Positions 11,301 through 24,068 of a stretch of 64,000 bases of DNA are shown here, piece after piece. The position numbers were made by a program, and so were the translations under genes. Source of the stretch: Lineus longissimus (lineage: Eukaryota > Nemertea > Pilidiophora > Heteronemertea > Lineidae); the NCBI RefSeq assembly GCF_910592395.1, contig NC_088309.1:7690501-7754500 (forward strand), written 5' to 3'. Every line of letters begins with the position of its first letter. Positions within the stretch are counted from its first letter, which is position 1. The notes below the pieces were generated by a model. That model made no database searches, was not told where the DNA came from, and saw only the letters and a list, made by a program, of their open reading frames with translations.

Positions 11301-13092
11301 CCAATATTTTTCCATCGGGTGATTTTTTCGGCGATTGAAATTTCGTTTTTGCGTATCATTCTGTCACTATATAACGGAATACCAGGTAATGGTATTAGTG
11401 ACAGAGAACCCGCTCGATATCAGTCCACATTTTTCCAGCGAGTGATTTTTTCGGCGATTGAAATTTCGTTTTTGCGTATCACTCTGTCACAACACTACGG
11501 TAAGTATATACCAGGTAAAAGGTATTTGTGACCTCCGGACAAGACGAAAGTCCTTGTCTCCCTCCGCCTTTTGCGTATCACTCTGTCACAATATAACGGT
11601 AGGTACCAGGTGATGGTATTAGTGACAGGGAACCCTCTCGATATCAGCCAACATTTTTCCATTGGGTGATTTTTTCGGCGATTGAAATTTCGTTTTTGCG
11701 TATCACTCTGTCACAATATTACGATATTTGTGACAGGGAACCCTCTCGATATCACATTTTTCCATCGGGTGATTTTTTCGGCGATTGAAATTCCGTTTCT
11801 GCGTATCACTCTGTCACAATATTACGGTAGTTACCAGGTAAAAGGTATTTGTGACAGGGAACCCTCTCGATATCAGCCCAAATTTTTCCATCGGGTGATT
11901 TTTTTCGGCGATTGAAATTTTTTTTTTGCGTATCACTCTGTCACAACATTACGGTAAGTATATACCAGGTAAAAGGTATTTGTGACAGGGAACCCTCTCG
12001 ATATCAGCCCACATTTTTCCATCGGATGATTTTTTCGGCGATTGAAATTTCGTTTTTGCGTATCACTCTGTCACAATATTACGGTATTAGTGACAGGGAA
12101 CCCTCTCAATATCACATTTTTCCATCGGGTGATTTTTTCGGCGATTGAAATTTCGTTTCTGCGTATCACTCTGTCACAACATTACGGTAGGTATATACCA
12201 GGTAAAAGGTATTTGTGACAGGGAACCCTCTCGATATCAGCCCACATTTTTCCATTGGGTGATTTTTTCGGCGATTGAAATTTCGTTTCTGCGTATCACT
12301 CTGTCACAACATTACGGTAGGTACATACCAGGTAAAAGGTATTTGTGACAGGGAACCCTCTCGATATCCGCCAACATTTTTCCATCGGGTGATTTTTTCG
12401 GCGATAGTAATTTCGTTTTTGCGTATCACTCTGTCACAAGATTACGTTCGGTACCAGGTAATGGTATAAGTGACAGGGAACCCGCTCGATATCAGCCCAC
12501 ATTTTTCCGTCGTTTATGCTAACCAGACACCAGGACCAGATTAAAGTCCTCATCTCCCTACACATTTTGCGTATCAAACCGTCACAATATTACAATGCCA
12601 ATAAGTACCAGGTAATTATTCTTTACAGGGAACACTCACGCTATCCGCTCGCATATATATATCGGCCGATTTTTTTCTGCGATTGAAATTTCGTGGCTCA
12701 CCAGACCTCAGGACCAGATGAAAGTCCTTGTCTCCCTCCGCCTTTTGCGTATCACTCTGTCACAATATAACGGTAGGTACCAGGTAAAGGGTATTAGTGA
12801 CAGGAAACCCTCTCGATATCAGCTCGCATTTTTCCATCGGGTGATTTTTTCGGCAATTGAAATTTCGTGGCTGACCCAGACATCAGGACCAGATTAAAGT
12901 CCTTGTCTCCCTCCGCTTTTTGCGTATCACTCTGTCACAATATAACGGTAGGTACCAGGTAATGGTATTAGTGACAGGGAACATTCTCAACATCAGCCCA
13001 CATTGTTCCACGATTTTTCCCTTGATTGATTTTCTGTATTTTTCGTTGATGACCGGACCGAAGGCCTTCCTCCACATTTTGCGTGTCACGCT
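8320..13092. repeat. Modular satellite array, units of about 104 and 126-130 bp
   Basis: Several dozen head-to-tail units share GGCGATTGAAATTTCG, TTTTTGCGTATCACTC, TGTCACAATATTACGG, GTGACAGGGAACCC and TCTCGATATCAGCC. The unit comes in two lengths: a short form, and a long form with an extra block containing TATACCAGGTAAAAGG; early in the array they alternate (8401, 8504, 8634, 8738, 8868). Two other modules interrupt it: a 79-bp block around 8318-8393 and 9131-9212 (ACTATGGACACACGC...), and a block with CCAGA(T/C)(T/G)AAAGTCC seen near 9945, 10125, 10475, 11545, 12535, 12715, 12885 and, more diverged, 13050. TGTCAC and GTGACA arms face each other in every unit. Open frames here repeat the same peptide and are artefacts. 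Satellites carried inside Helitron-like non-autonomous elements of marine invertebrates would look like this, but no element ends were identified. Confidence 0.93.
10201..12340. repeat. 1,070-bp higher-order tandem duplication in the satellite
   Basis: Positions 10201-11270 and 11271-12340 look identical over their whole length by eye. That includes rare variants such as the T-run after GCGATTGAAA at 10843/11913 and the odd ACCTCCGGAC insertion at 10460/11530. Surrounding units differ from one another by many substitutions, so this duplication is much younger than the array, or is an assembly artefact. Confidence 0.85.
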
Positions 13093-13964
13093 TTAAATCA
13101 TGCATCATAGTTTTTTCTTCAATATCTCTGCCCTGTATCCCCTAAATAATGAATGTACCCTCGTTCTGCCTTAGTAGCAAAACAAAAGTATAACAAAACA
13201 CTCGCATTCGTATATGGACATCAGTAAATAGTGGGTACGGTAGGTAAGTATAATCTGTGACAAAAAGCGCAAGTGTTGGTGTTGTGTCAAAAGAATACTG
13301 AACTGTTTAATCATCTTGTTTAGTGGTTTCAGATGGCGCTTTCGATAGGAGACCTCCCCGTGGTGGCGCCGGGGGAAACCTTTGAAAACATGCAGTGCTC
13401 TCAAGGTCAAGTCCGTTTGAGAATTACTTCAATAATAAACCACATTGGAAATTCTAGTGTTTGCCACTCTTCACAGGCGATGCGGCTTAGTTCAGTGATC
13501 GTATGTGAAGTGGCAATCAAGAAATCACCACTTGGAGCTGTGTATATCAGGGAAGGGACTTGCAATGCAGAGCACTGTGTAATTTTTCAAAGCTTTCTGC
13601 AGACAGCCTATCTTTATAAAACATAAAGCTACCAGAAATAAGAGTCGCTGCTCTGTGTACAAAATACAATGTACCCTAAAATGGCTTGGAAAAGATCTCA
13701 TGGTAAACTACTTTAGACTTCAAGGTTTCAGATAAATTCAAATTTTATTCAACTTACTATGTCATGTCATATGTACCTGCACTCATTGGGAAAGTGTGAC
13801 AATATAAATTGATAAACTATTGCATTTCAGCACATCATGAAGCACAAATATGACTCCAGGTAAAAATGTTCTCCAAAGAAGAACATACAGTTATGAAAAT
13901 TCTTGAGTAGTCTAGATTAGTCCATACTTGATAATGATCAAGTCACTAGTCAGCATAAGTCTTT
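13093..13964. other. Spacer and TONSL 3' flank
   Basis: This probably contains the TONSL 3' untranslated region (minus strand). A plus-strand frame opening at ATG 13333 after TTTCAG has no family resemblance and is not called. No other structure was seen. Confidence 0.4.
13744..13749 (-). terminator. Candidate poly(A) signal of TONSL
   Basis: TTTATT on the plus strand reads AATAAA on the minus strand, about 215 nt after the TONSL stop codon. Position and motif fit, but the cleavage site cannot be seen. Confidence 0.45.
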
Positions 13965-16900
13965 CTATGAAATCCTCACATTCAGTGAGACACTGCTCCC
14001 CTTCACAAGGCATTGTCCTGCAGAGTCCCATCGACTTCTCCACAAGTGATTCAGCGAGTCTGCATCCATATTATCCAAACTTTCACAAGTAAAGACAACT
14101 TTTTGTAACGGATGAGTTGAATTCAGCTTATCACCCAAAGCATCCAAGAAGTCGGTGTCGAGAGGGCCGGTTATGCCGGTTCCAGAGAGCTCCAGGGACT
14201 CGAGTAGGCATTGTGACTGGGCAGTCTGCTGCAGCAGGGCAGTGAACTCTGCGGTCTTGATGTTCTTGTTGTGGGACGCATTCAAACTCCTCAGTGACCT
14301 TGACTGAACCAATCCTCTGCAATAGGGTAGAATGGTATACGACAAGTACAAGCAAGGTGTCCAATCGAAGACAAAACTATTTCACTTCTATGCGTTATTG
14401 CTAATGCATAACTGATTTCAGGTCAAACTTGCAGTTAATCTGACAAAGTGAAGGGAGTGATGGGTGATTATCCAATATCCTCTCATCCCTGCTATCTGCC
14501 TGACCAACTGCAAAAGTCATCAACACGATTAGTTGAATAAATACGAACAAAATAACTTTGGTCTTCGATTGGAAACCATGACAAGGACCCCTCCTGCTCA
14601 AGGAACTAAAAGTATATGTACATGTATGTCTAATTCTGCAAAATTAGTCAGAATCTGTTGCCAAATTAATATATGTTGGGGTACCCGGGCTTGAACAGAC
14701 TGTGATACCGAGTGTAAGTGGAGTCAAAACTGCTTCTCCATGAACATGTCTTGTGGTGAAGGAGCTGAGCAAAAGCTATATTACCTGAGCAGACAGTCGA
14801 TATTCTCCTCGGTGAGATAGCAGTCTTCGATATTTAACACCTGAAGGTTGCAACTTTCCTACAACACAAGAGAAACCTCTTGATACACAACTGTACATTC
14901 TGGATTGTAATATTTTGAAAACTAGTGTCTCCATCAGACTAGACTAGGATGACAAAGTCCAGGCACAAATTCTAGACAAACTCAATTCTTCCCTTTGAGC
15001 ACCTAGACAAAGAAATAGTACCAGGACTGATCATGGAGTCAGAAGTGAGATTTCAGTTTGACCGCCCAGACAGATTTTACTGCCAACGGGCAATAGTGTT
15101 GAGATATGGTAACAAAACCTAGCCAAAGAAATATGTGGCGGAGAACACTCGAAATGTTTTACCTGTTTAATGTAATTCTCTATATGAATACCAAGACCAA
15201 TGGTAGCAGCCGGTGAAGGAATAGTATGCCCAATATTGAGTATCAGTAACTTCCTTGGATTGAGCGTCTTAAGCAGAATATCAATTCCTAAAAACCCAAA
15301 CTCATTGAAGGAAACGTCCAACATCTCTAGGCTGGAACCTTGGAAAGACTCTGTCAGGACTGGACGGTGTTGTTGGAAGAACTTTGCAGTGAGGTCGCAG
15401 GAGCTGATGGACATCTTACTTAGTGATGGAAGGTAGTGAAGGATCTGTGCTAATGACTGGGTGGAACCATCACCCAGGGGATTGTGACTTAGGCTCAGTG
15501 AATCAAGGATCTGAAAGAGATTGTGTAGACAGAGTGCAATATGTGATGAGCAGTTTTTCGGACTACATGTTTAAGTATTCTAAAACACCTTTAGCTTCAC
15601 CCTCTCAGTGTTTGGTGAGATAACCAATTCCTCAAGTTCGGTATCAATGCCTTAAACTCAAACGTTGGCCTTTTTTGCATGGGGACAAAGGCACAACCAC
15701 CCAGGTCGTATACGTGTATAGTAGTCATTCTTTCAATTCTTTGAATAAACTGGTTATGGGAATCACTCAGTGCGAATCAGGTTTGAAACAAAGTAGATAC
15801 TTCAAGTAGATACTTTCCATCCTTTGTTGCGAGGCCTTTACCAAAATGATCGATATCCTCAAATAATAATTTTACCCCGACCCATTACAACGACATAGAT
15901 GTTTACCTGTATGGGAAGGATAACTTACATGCAGTGGTCTATCTGCCATAACGCGAGGTGAAGCTGCAGCATCTTGGAACATCTGGACGAGTGGCCTAAG
16001 GCCTTCTGCAGTGATTGAATTGCTCATAAGGTCGAGCACAGTAAGGTTGACAAGCGTCTTCAAGGCTGAGGCAAGGTGATTCATGACTTGATCATCAATC
16101 TTATTGCCTGAAAATAAATCAGTTGGTCATGTTCAAAGTGTTCAGACAATCTTGTCAGTAGGGGTGCCAGCACTCCAATTCATGTCATCTCCTCAGTTAT
16201 TTTCTACCAAGTTTCTTGACTTCTAGATGTACTTCAGTGATACGAAAAGTACAAGATTACATGTAGGCCAAAAACATTAAGAAATAGAAATATTTACCAC
16301 ATAAATGGAGTTCCTTGAGAGTGGTTTGACATTGGACAGCCCGAAGAATAGGATGCATCTGTTTCAATGACAAGCCAAGATACTCGAGGCTCAGGGTCCG
16401 TTTTACGTCCACTTCTTCTAAACTATTCTGAATATTTCTGTACGGAATGGCATTCAGGACTTGGCAAGCCTCCTTGTATCTATTCTTCAATGGTTTAAGA
16501 TCCCAACCTTGGAAAGTAGCTTCCAGCTGGAAAGTCGAGGAAAATTCACCTGGTTATATTTTGGGAAAGGTTCGAGGGACTGAACTGAGATTTCAGGTCC
16601 TTGGTAGGTCAACAACCTTAAGTCGACTACCTTGCTGACAGTCAATTACTTACTGAGTTGCTTTGGATGACAACATCAATTCAAAGTTCTGTTGGTGTGA
16701 CCTATTGGGCTGCAGCCGGCCCCAGGCCAGCACCGACATCCGTATCCCAATCTAACATACTTTTTAACATGACATTAACAGAACTATGTCATGGAGATCA
16801 ATTGTGGAGGCCCAAATGCATGAGAGTCAGGATGGGTCTTTGGTGACAGCGGGTAATTCTAACTGACTTTTGAACTCACCTCCTCGTTAGTATCAAGAAC

Positions 16901-19900
16901 GAAACTGACAAAGTCATCTGGAGACAACATCGCTCCATCTTTGGTCTTCAATGATATGATGGGTCTCAGTCCATGCAAGTTGTAGTAGCGCTGTACCACT
17001 TCATCTATCAGCCAGCTCATAGTTTTGGTGCCATCACTGAAATGACAAGACGAGTTTTCCACTTTCGTCAAATTGAAGAGGAAATCAAATCTAAAGATGT
17101 GAAGGTAATATTTGATGGACTAACTGTGAGTGTAATATGAGATAATCCAGACAGGGATAATAAGAATAACATGTTTTTAAAATACTAATAAATACAATAG
17201 TCATACTTGTTTGGTACTGGAATTAACAGCAATTCCTCCAGGATCTTGACTTTTATCCTCAAGTGAAGGCTCACAGGTGCAGGCACAGGAGGCAAGGCTG
17301 ACGTCTCGGTCCTCACACCGATATCACCACGACCATCTCCCGACGAATAACCAGAAGTCGAATTTGAATTCATATGAGCAGGAGAGTTTGAGCTCATGAA
17401 CGCTGTTAGTCTAAGTTGTTGAGTTTGACGTGCTAAACTTGTGGAGCGTGCGGTGTTTGATATTACTGGTAAATCAAGATCAATAATCTCATCATTGGGA
17501 AAAGGTTCGAAATGTATTTCATTGTCTTCACCACTGAATGGTACTCTTGAATCAAGCATTATAATGTCACAGTCATTGAAAATGCCATTTTGAGAATCGA
17601 CCATATCTCTTCCGTTTTTCAGATTTTCATTCGACCTTCTACCTCTCTCCCTAGATCGCTGTGATTTCTCTTCCACTCTGGTAGTCTTTTTAGAATTACC
17701 GTCATCATCCTCTCGACGCTTTTTCCTGGTTCCCATCGTCTTGAATAAGTTATCCACATTGGCATCGGGTCGTTTTCTTTTATAATTAACTGGCGCCAGA
17801 TCATCGACAAGCCAACTGTCATACTCTGCTTCATTCACCAAAGCTGGCGCATCCTCGGCATTATTTTCTATGTCTGTCACGTGTTGAGTCTGAAGTGAAA
17901 TACGCTGTGCCGAACTCCCAAAGATTTTCATTGCATCGCGGTACGCTTTAGTGGCGCCACCTGTCCTCGTCAATTCTGGCAGCTCATCAAGCCGAGGGTT
18001 GCTGTACACCAGTTCGTCATCGCAAAGGTCTTCCACTTCATCCACAATAGGGGGAGCACTAGCCGGTTTTCTGAAATAGGAGTTTTTTAATTCAGGGGAG
18101 TAGAAGCAAAAGATGTTAAATGCTGAAACAAATTTTAAATCAATGTTTCCAAGTAGTACAGGTCTCACACTCACAACAAGTACTCACAACAAGTACTGCT
18201 ATTTCAAGATGACCCCGCAAATGAGCGATGCAAACTGCTGCGAACTCTACAATTATGATACCATGCAACAAAAATTGCTTCTTTGCAGCAGTGGTAATTG
18301 CCTGTGACAAGAAATTAAGTCAATACTCATACCTTGAGTTCCTGATAGGTGGATTGTCATCAACTATTCTAAAGCTATCAACTGAACCGTCGTCACTGTC
18401 GTCTGCTTCACCAATCCTGTTCATGTTTGTATCTCTGGTCTGCTGCGAGCGACTCCGCCTGATACTGGGTAGCTCATCCTCTGAATATCGATCACGGGAT
18501 CTGGGCGGGTTCTGTTTGTTGCCTGAAAGAAATTAAATGCAGTCTTTATTGGAGTGAAGCGTGTTGATGTGGTGGTTAAGAGGCCGGTCTCAAGACTGAG
18601 GGACAGTCAGTTGAAACAACTTCTGATTAGTTTTATACTTTACATCTTAAGAGTATGAAGGTTAATTGATACACATTGTAGCAGCTCTTTGACAATCCCT
18701 AGAAGATTTTAAAATGTAAGCTGAAATAAGGCAAAGAGAGTCACTGTTACAGGTGTTTGAATTAAAGGGAAACCAACGAAATAAATGTTGTACAATGAAT
18801 AATCATACCCATTTTCTTCAGCAGCATCTTTTCTACACTCCTTATTTCTTTTTTCTCCTCCTCGGCTGCATCAGATCGTTCTCTGAACAGGATGAGGCAA
18901 TCAAGGGCTGTATTGGTCTAAAAGATAAGATTTCATCAGGTTTGATTTCTCAGCTGAAGTCATTGGACCTGTGTGGTGCTCTGCCAGGAACAGCAGTACC
19001 ACACAGTGCCACCTGAAGGAAGGATTGATTGCAGCTGCAGATTGGCTCTGACTATTGTAGCTGCCATGCAGTTACCATACATATATCTCGGAGAGAAGAC
19101 ATCGAAACAGGGTTTATTTGTAAAACTACTTCATGCATGGCCATAAAAACACTTAAGCCTCAGATGTGACCAAGGTGGCGCACTTTTAGACCCAGAAAGG
19201 TTAATTGGAAAATAAGCCAACTGAGTTGTGTACAAATTGTGTACAAATGAAATTCCTTCCTTGCTTTATCTCCCTGATTTTTCCCAATATAGATTAATCA
19301 ATGCAATGGTTTTCTCACCTGATCATCCTTATAGTTAACATTAGCACCTTTCTCAATGAGCAACTTGATTGTTGCTAAATTCCCACAGTTACAGGCATCG
19401 TGTAACGGCGTCACTCCATCACACCGTTCGCCCCCTCGGTCGTTTACGTTAGCACCGTGATCAATCAACGTCCTCACAATCTCCACATAGTCATAATTGC
19501 AGGCCTCGTGAAGAGGTAGCCATCCAGCGTGATCTCGCGGATTCACGGGGTGGCCAGAATCAAGAAGCTTTTTAACACGTTTCAGGTTACCTTCGATACA
19601 GGCCCTATGAAGTGGAGTCTCGCCCTTTTCATTCCGCTGAAAATATAAAGAGTATGCTCCGTTTTTTCTTATCACCATGTACAAGTGCCAGGGTCTTCGG
19701 TTTAAATAGAATATTCCTGAACTTGCAACAAGATCATCAAAATACCTTGAATGTAAACCGGGATGTCTTCTTCCTGCCTGTCGTGGTTTGCTCTCGATCA
19801 AACTCTTCATTTTCAGACTCATCTTCAAGAGAAAAAAGATTTGCTTTAACAGGACCAATGGCATAATTAAAGGCACTACATGTAGTACAAACGATTCTGA

Positions 19901-22900
19901 TGCATGTACTGACTGAATTATCACCCTTTTCTGATTTTAACCCTGACTGGACCCAAGTGAAGTAGTAATCATCTTTGTTCGGGTGATTCCTTTGTGACGA
20001 TCTAAGTGGGATGACGTGAAGTCCCACCGTGGTGCACTCGGGCTGCGCGAAGTCTACCATGCCAGGAGTTGACTGCCAGTGTTTGACACACACCTGAGTC
20101 TGTGATTTCATCCATGATATCTTCTATTTCACTCTCCTCTTTCTGGGATTCCTCCTCCGGTTCTGAGAGCTCATCATCAGATGTCAAGCCATAGCGATCG
20201 TAAAGCTTCATGAGTTTACCACAGGTCTTCTCCTTATCAACCTTACGACCAAAGTTTTCTTGGGTGGCGCACATTGTACGCAAGCAGTGAATCTAGAAAA
20301 GAAGACACAGTGTCCATAAGACTTGAACTTTCTGTTATAAACCTAGTGCCTCTGGACTTTGTGATATGGATCTCATGGCTAACCAAGATGGTCAACAAGA
20401 TGATGTTGTACTTAAAGTGTTTTTATTTGCCTTTTACCGACGGGACATGATCTAGCTCTTGACACAATGGACAGACTTCAATATAGCTCACGTACCTGCA
20501 GCTTCTCCAGCTTAGCTTCCTTTGCACAGATGTATGCTTCATGGATAGATTTCAAAATAGCAGTGTACTCATCGCCCATATTTTCTTGAGCCTCAGCAAT
20601 ATTTAGCCACGTCCGGCAGCACTGGAACACAGATCAGACCACAATAATAAGTATTAACTCAACTGAGCCTATTAAATAAAAAGTCAAGATTGCATGAAAA
20701 TTCAAAATATCCGAGATGCTTTATTTGTTTAGTACCAGGCAAACAATTTTGTAGTAGAGAAAGCACATACTGTGAAACATTTCATACAACAGAACTTCGA
20801 TCATGATTTCGGATGACTAAAACCTTGAGCAGCAAAATATCAAGCAGTCATCAACAAATTCTGTGACAAGGACATTTTAAGTTGAGCTTAGGAGCCTGAA
20901 CATCTGCAGGTCAGATTATCAGGCCTATACCCACCTGTTCATGGTCACCCTTCCGACATCTCAGTTCCTCCTGGTAGTATTCAAGGCTTTCAGCATGTTG
21001 TCCAATATCACAGTAGGTCTGGGCGAGGCTCACATAAATAGGTATCATAGTTTCTTTGGGCGCATTGATCTCCTTCGCCAGGGTCAGCTTGAAAGAAATA
21101 TTGGGGGAAACTGAGAACAGGTGATGTTGGTCAAAACACTGGCTGGCAAGTTGCAGCACTTTCATTCAGGGTCTGGTTGTTTAAAACCAAAGTTTGTCAC
21201 TAAAACACGAGCGTTAACTTGTCGTTATCGCCTCAAGATAAAGAAATGATGCTGATGCAGGCTTAGGCCAACTTCAAACGCCCTTCATCCACCTCTCTAG
21301 CCTTGGCTGGCTCCAGCACAGGGAGTCCGGACTTTATCAACTAAGTATCAGGGTCCTTATGCCAGGCAATGAAAGGAGTCGCTCACCATTTTGTGATAAT
21401 TTTGTAGAGCTGCACTAAACACACCGGTAGCGAAAGTGAGGTCCCCCATTTTATCGTACAATTTCATCTTCTCTTCTTGTGATGTCGCTTTTGAAAGTCC
21501 TTGGTGAATTTTCTTAAGTTTGAAAACTGGAAGAAGATGGTATTGGGAACATCATGAAAGTGAAAAGCAAGAAGGGTCTGGAAAATGCATCCAAATGCAT
21601 GCCGCAGCAATTACCATGCAAGTTACTTTAGTTGCATCATAAAAGAAATTTCTCAAGAGTGATATGAGACCTAAGTTCACAAGAAAACTCACTTCGAGTG
21701 TAGCTGAACTTGAAGTCTCGTCACTATAATAAACTATGATATGAAAGAATTTCGAGTTCGAATCATACCTGAAGAAGTAAATCTCTTGATGTCATCTTTT
21801 TCTGCAGCAGAAGCGAGCTTGTAGGCCGTTTTGAGAGTTCTCTTTGCTGCCTGATACTCCTGAAGACCAACTAAGACCTGGAATAAAGGATAGCAAGAAA
21901 AACCTCATGTTGACATACCGACATATCTGACCCGACCTGACTTAACACGATTTTGTTTAAAGCTCCCTTTTTTGACAATGTTTTGTGGTTGTTAAAAAGA
22001 CTATTGAACTTCTTGCCAGATTATCAGATACGCTTATGCTTTTCTGAAATCAATTTTCATAAGAGCATCAACTAAGCTTTGAAATACCATGTACAAACCT
22101 TAGCCTTTTGAATAACGGCCTCACACTGAAGTGCCTTTAATTTCCCCTTGATGCAACTATGTATACTTTTCTCAACAATGGGAAGTGCATCTTTAAACTT
22201 GGCTGCTCGAATGTAGATTCCACATAAACTGAACATGCACTTGTGGCCATCCTCATGGAAGTTGTATTTACTGAAAACAAATGAAATTTTTCAACTCGCA
22301 ACTCTCAAAAGGAAACAGGGCAGGCCTAGTGATATTAAGGAGTGGACTGGACTGTGTACAAACCAGCAAATACAGGCCGCTGAAAATAAATCTCAGTGGA
22401 GATTAACTGTGAACACTGATGAGTTACCCCAATGGCCATAAGGATCATGATGATGATGATGAATCTCTAAAGGCTAGGAATTGGTGAAGGCAGTGACAAA
22501 GTTTGATTGTATCTTCATTTTGTCAAGAATGTGACCTAAAAGGCAGGCATGATTTAGATTCTGGCTTGAGTTTTTTACCGACACGTGAACTTACTCAGTG
22601 AGGGCAATGGCCTTTGTGAGAAACGTGACACATCGCTCAACTTCCTTCTTCGTATCACACACCAGACCTGAAGGAAAGGCACAATGATGACCGACTGTTA
22701 ATTACAAAGAAACCCCTGGGAAAATGTTGCAGTTCACAAGCTTGAAATTAAATAAAGAGTATCTTATTCTACAGCATAAAATCTTATGGATCTGGGGACA
22801 AGAGAGAAACATACTGTTATGTTCTGTCTGAATACAGTAACATGCATTTAAAACTGACTTACCGAGATTGAGCAGTAACCGTGCCTTCATTTCTGCACAA

Positions 22901-24068
22901 TCTCGTTCCGAAATTTTGCTTCTCAAACGATTGGCGACCTCCAAAGCCTTCAAGAAGGCATTTTCAGCTTTCTTCAGAGTTGATGACAGGCTTTTCTTCC
23001 CTCTGACAGCCTCAGACTGACAAAGGTAGGTCCGGCCCAATGTTGCCCAGGCTCGTTGTTCTTCAACATCATCACTGCATGATTTTGCACGGTCCAGGTG
23101 GCGCTGCTGATGTCTGATGGCTTTGTCAAACTCTGCGAGTTCACAGTAGCATTCTCCAATCTTTCTGTTAGCTACGGCGGACCCCATGACGTCACCTGTG
23201 CTCTCACACAGCGCCAATTCCATTTCATGTTCTTCAATTGCATCGTCATAATTTCCTGTAGAGGAAGAGGACCGTTTTAAAGTTAATGTGCATGAGGTAC
23301 TGTAGAAGAAAATCATCAAACAATACGCCACTACTGAAGGTATTTTTCATCTAGTGACAACAATGCTTATGACTCTCAAAGTTTTGTAGACCTTTTAAAC
23401 GCATTCAAAGTTGTGTTATTGCCAGGAGTTGAAGTAAATTAAACATGAAATGTTACTGTTAGGACATTTTTGTGACAGATGCAATTTAATGAGAAGGTCT
23501 CAGAAGCCGGACATATGAGCAAGATCACGTTGAACCTAAGACAACTTTTGGCATTTTTGAATTAAAATTTCGAGAAACTAACCTTGCTTTGACAGTAATT
23601 CCCCAATGTAGTTACAGATAGTTGCCACTTCCTGATAGTTATTGTTCGTCTCCGCCTTCTTTTTCTGTTTTCTTAATTCTGAAACAAGAGAATATGATCA
23701 ACTGCATCATATTACAATACGACAATTCAGAACTTTGGTCCCGTATCATGGTTTACATCATTTGCTGGCACTGTCAGCTGATCGGTCAGTTTTATGTGAA
23801 AACCGTGGCGTAATACCTACCATTCACGTCCATTGAATTACCATCATCGTAATATCCGGGACCAACAGTTCTGAACTGTCTAATCAACAATTATTGAATC
23901 AAGTATATATCTATCTACTGGCATGACAGTGGATCACACAATTCCACCTAATCAGGTTTCTCACATTTTTGTCCGAAAATAGAAATCCATCCGGAAATAT
24001 AATCTACATGACATACTTATACTAAAATGACAAAACTCACTTTCTATCTCTTTATCGTTAGCTGGCAT
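13965..24068 (-). CDS. TONSL: Tonsoku-like DNA repair protein, complete, 21 coding exons
   Basis: TONSL works with MMS22L at stalled forks and reads newly made, K20-unmethylated histone H4. Exons: 24068-24041, 23678-23583, 23255-22863, 22667-22595, 22270-22099, 21877-21769, 21526-21387, 21087-20935, 20621-20496, 20292-20094, 19822-19746, 19636-19319, 18917-18809, 18522-18333, 18070-17207, 17036-16880, 16526-16298, 16107-15929, 15510-15163, 14858-14785, 14316-13965. All join in phase, giving 1,461 residues; human is 1,378. Order: TPR repeats (about 1-480), acidic stretch (SDDELSEPEEE), three ankyrin repeats (about 523-628; GETPLHRACIEG, GWLPLHEACNY, GVTPLHDACN), a disordered charged region with SWLVDDL, a ubiquitin-like segment (LLLIPVPN...), then leucine-rich repeats to the C terminus. 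The ankyrin DHAGWLPLHEACN keeps the Asp, Trp, His, Glu and Asn positions of the H4-binding face. Start: MPANDKEIE in exon 1. Orthology rests on this full domain order. Confidence 0.95.

Noticed and set aside
8144-12469. Many frames repeating MKFRFCVSLCHNIT or similar, and their minus-strand partners
   Set aside because: They fall inside the satellite, overlap each other and restart in each unit; no single frame continues through the array.
8320-13092. CRISPR array
   Set aside because: Units of 104-130 bp, no short repeat with unique spacers, and an animal nuclear context.
13333-13626. 97-codon plus-strand frame starting just after TTTCAG (MALSIGDLPVVAPGETF...)
   Set aside because: Tempting start, but no family resemblance, no confirmed downstream exon, and it overlaps the probable TONSL 3' region.
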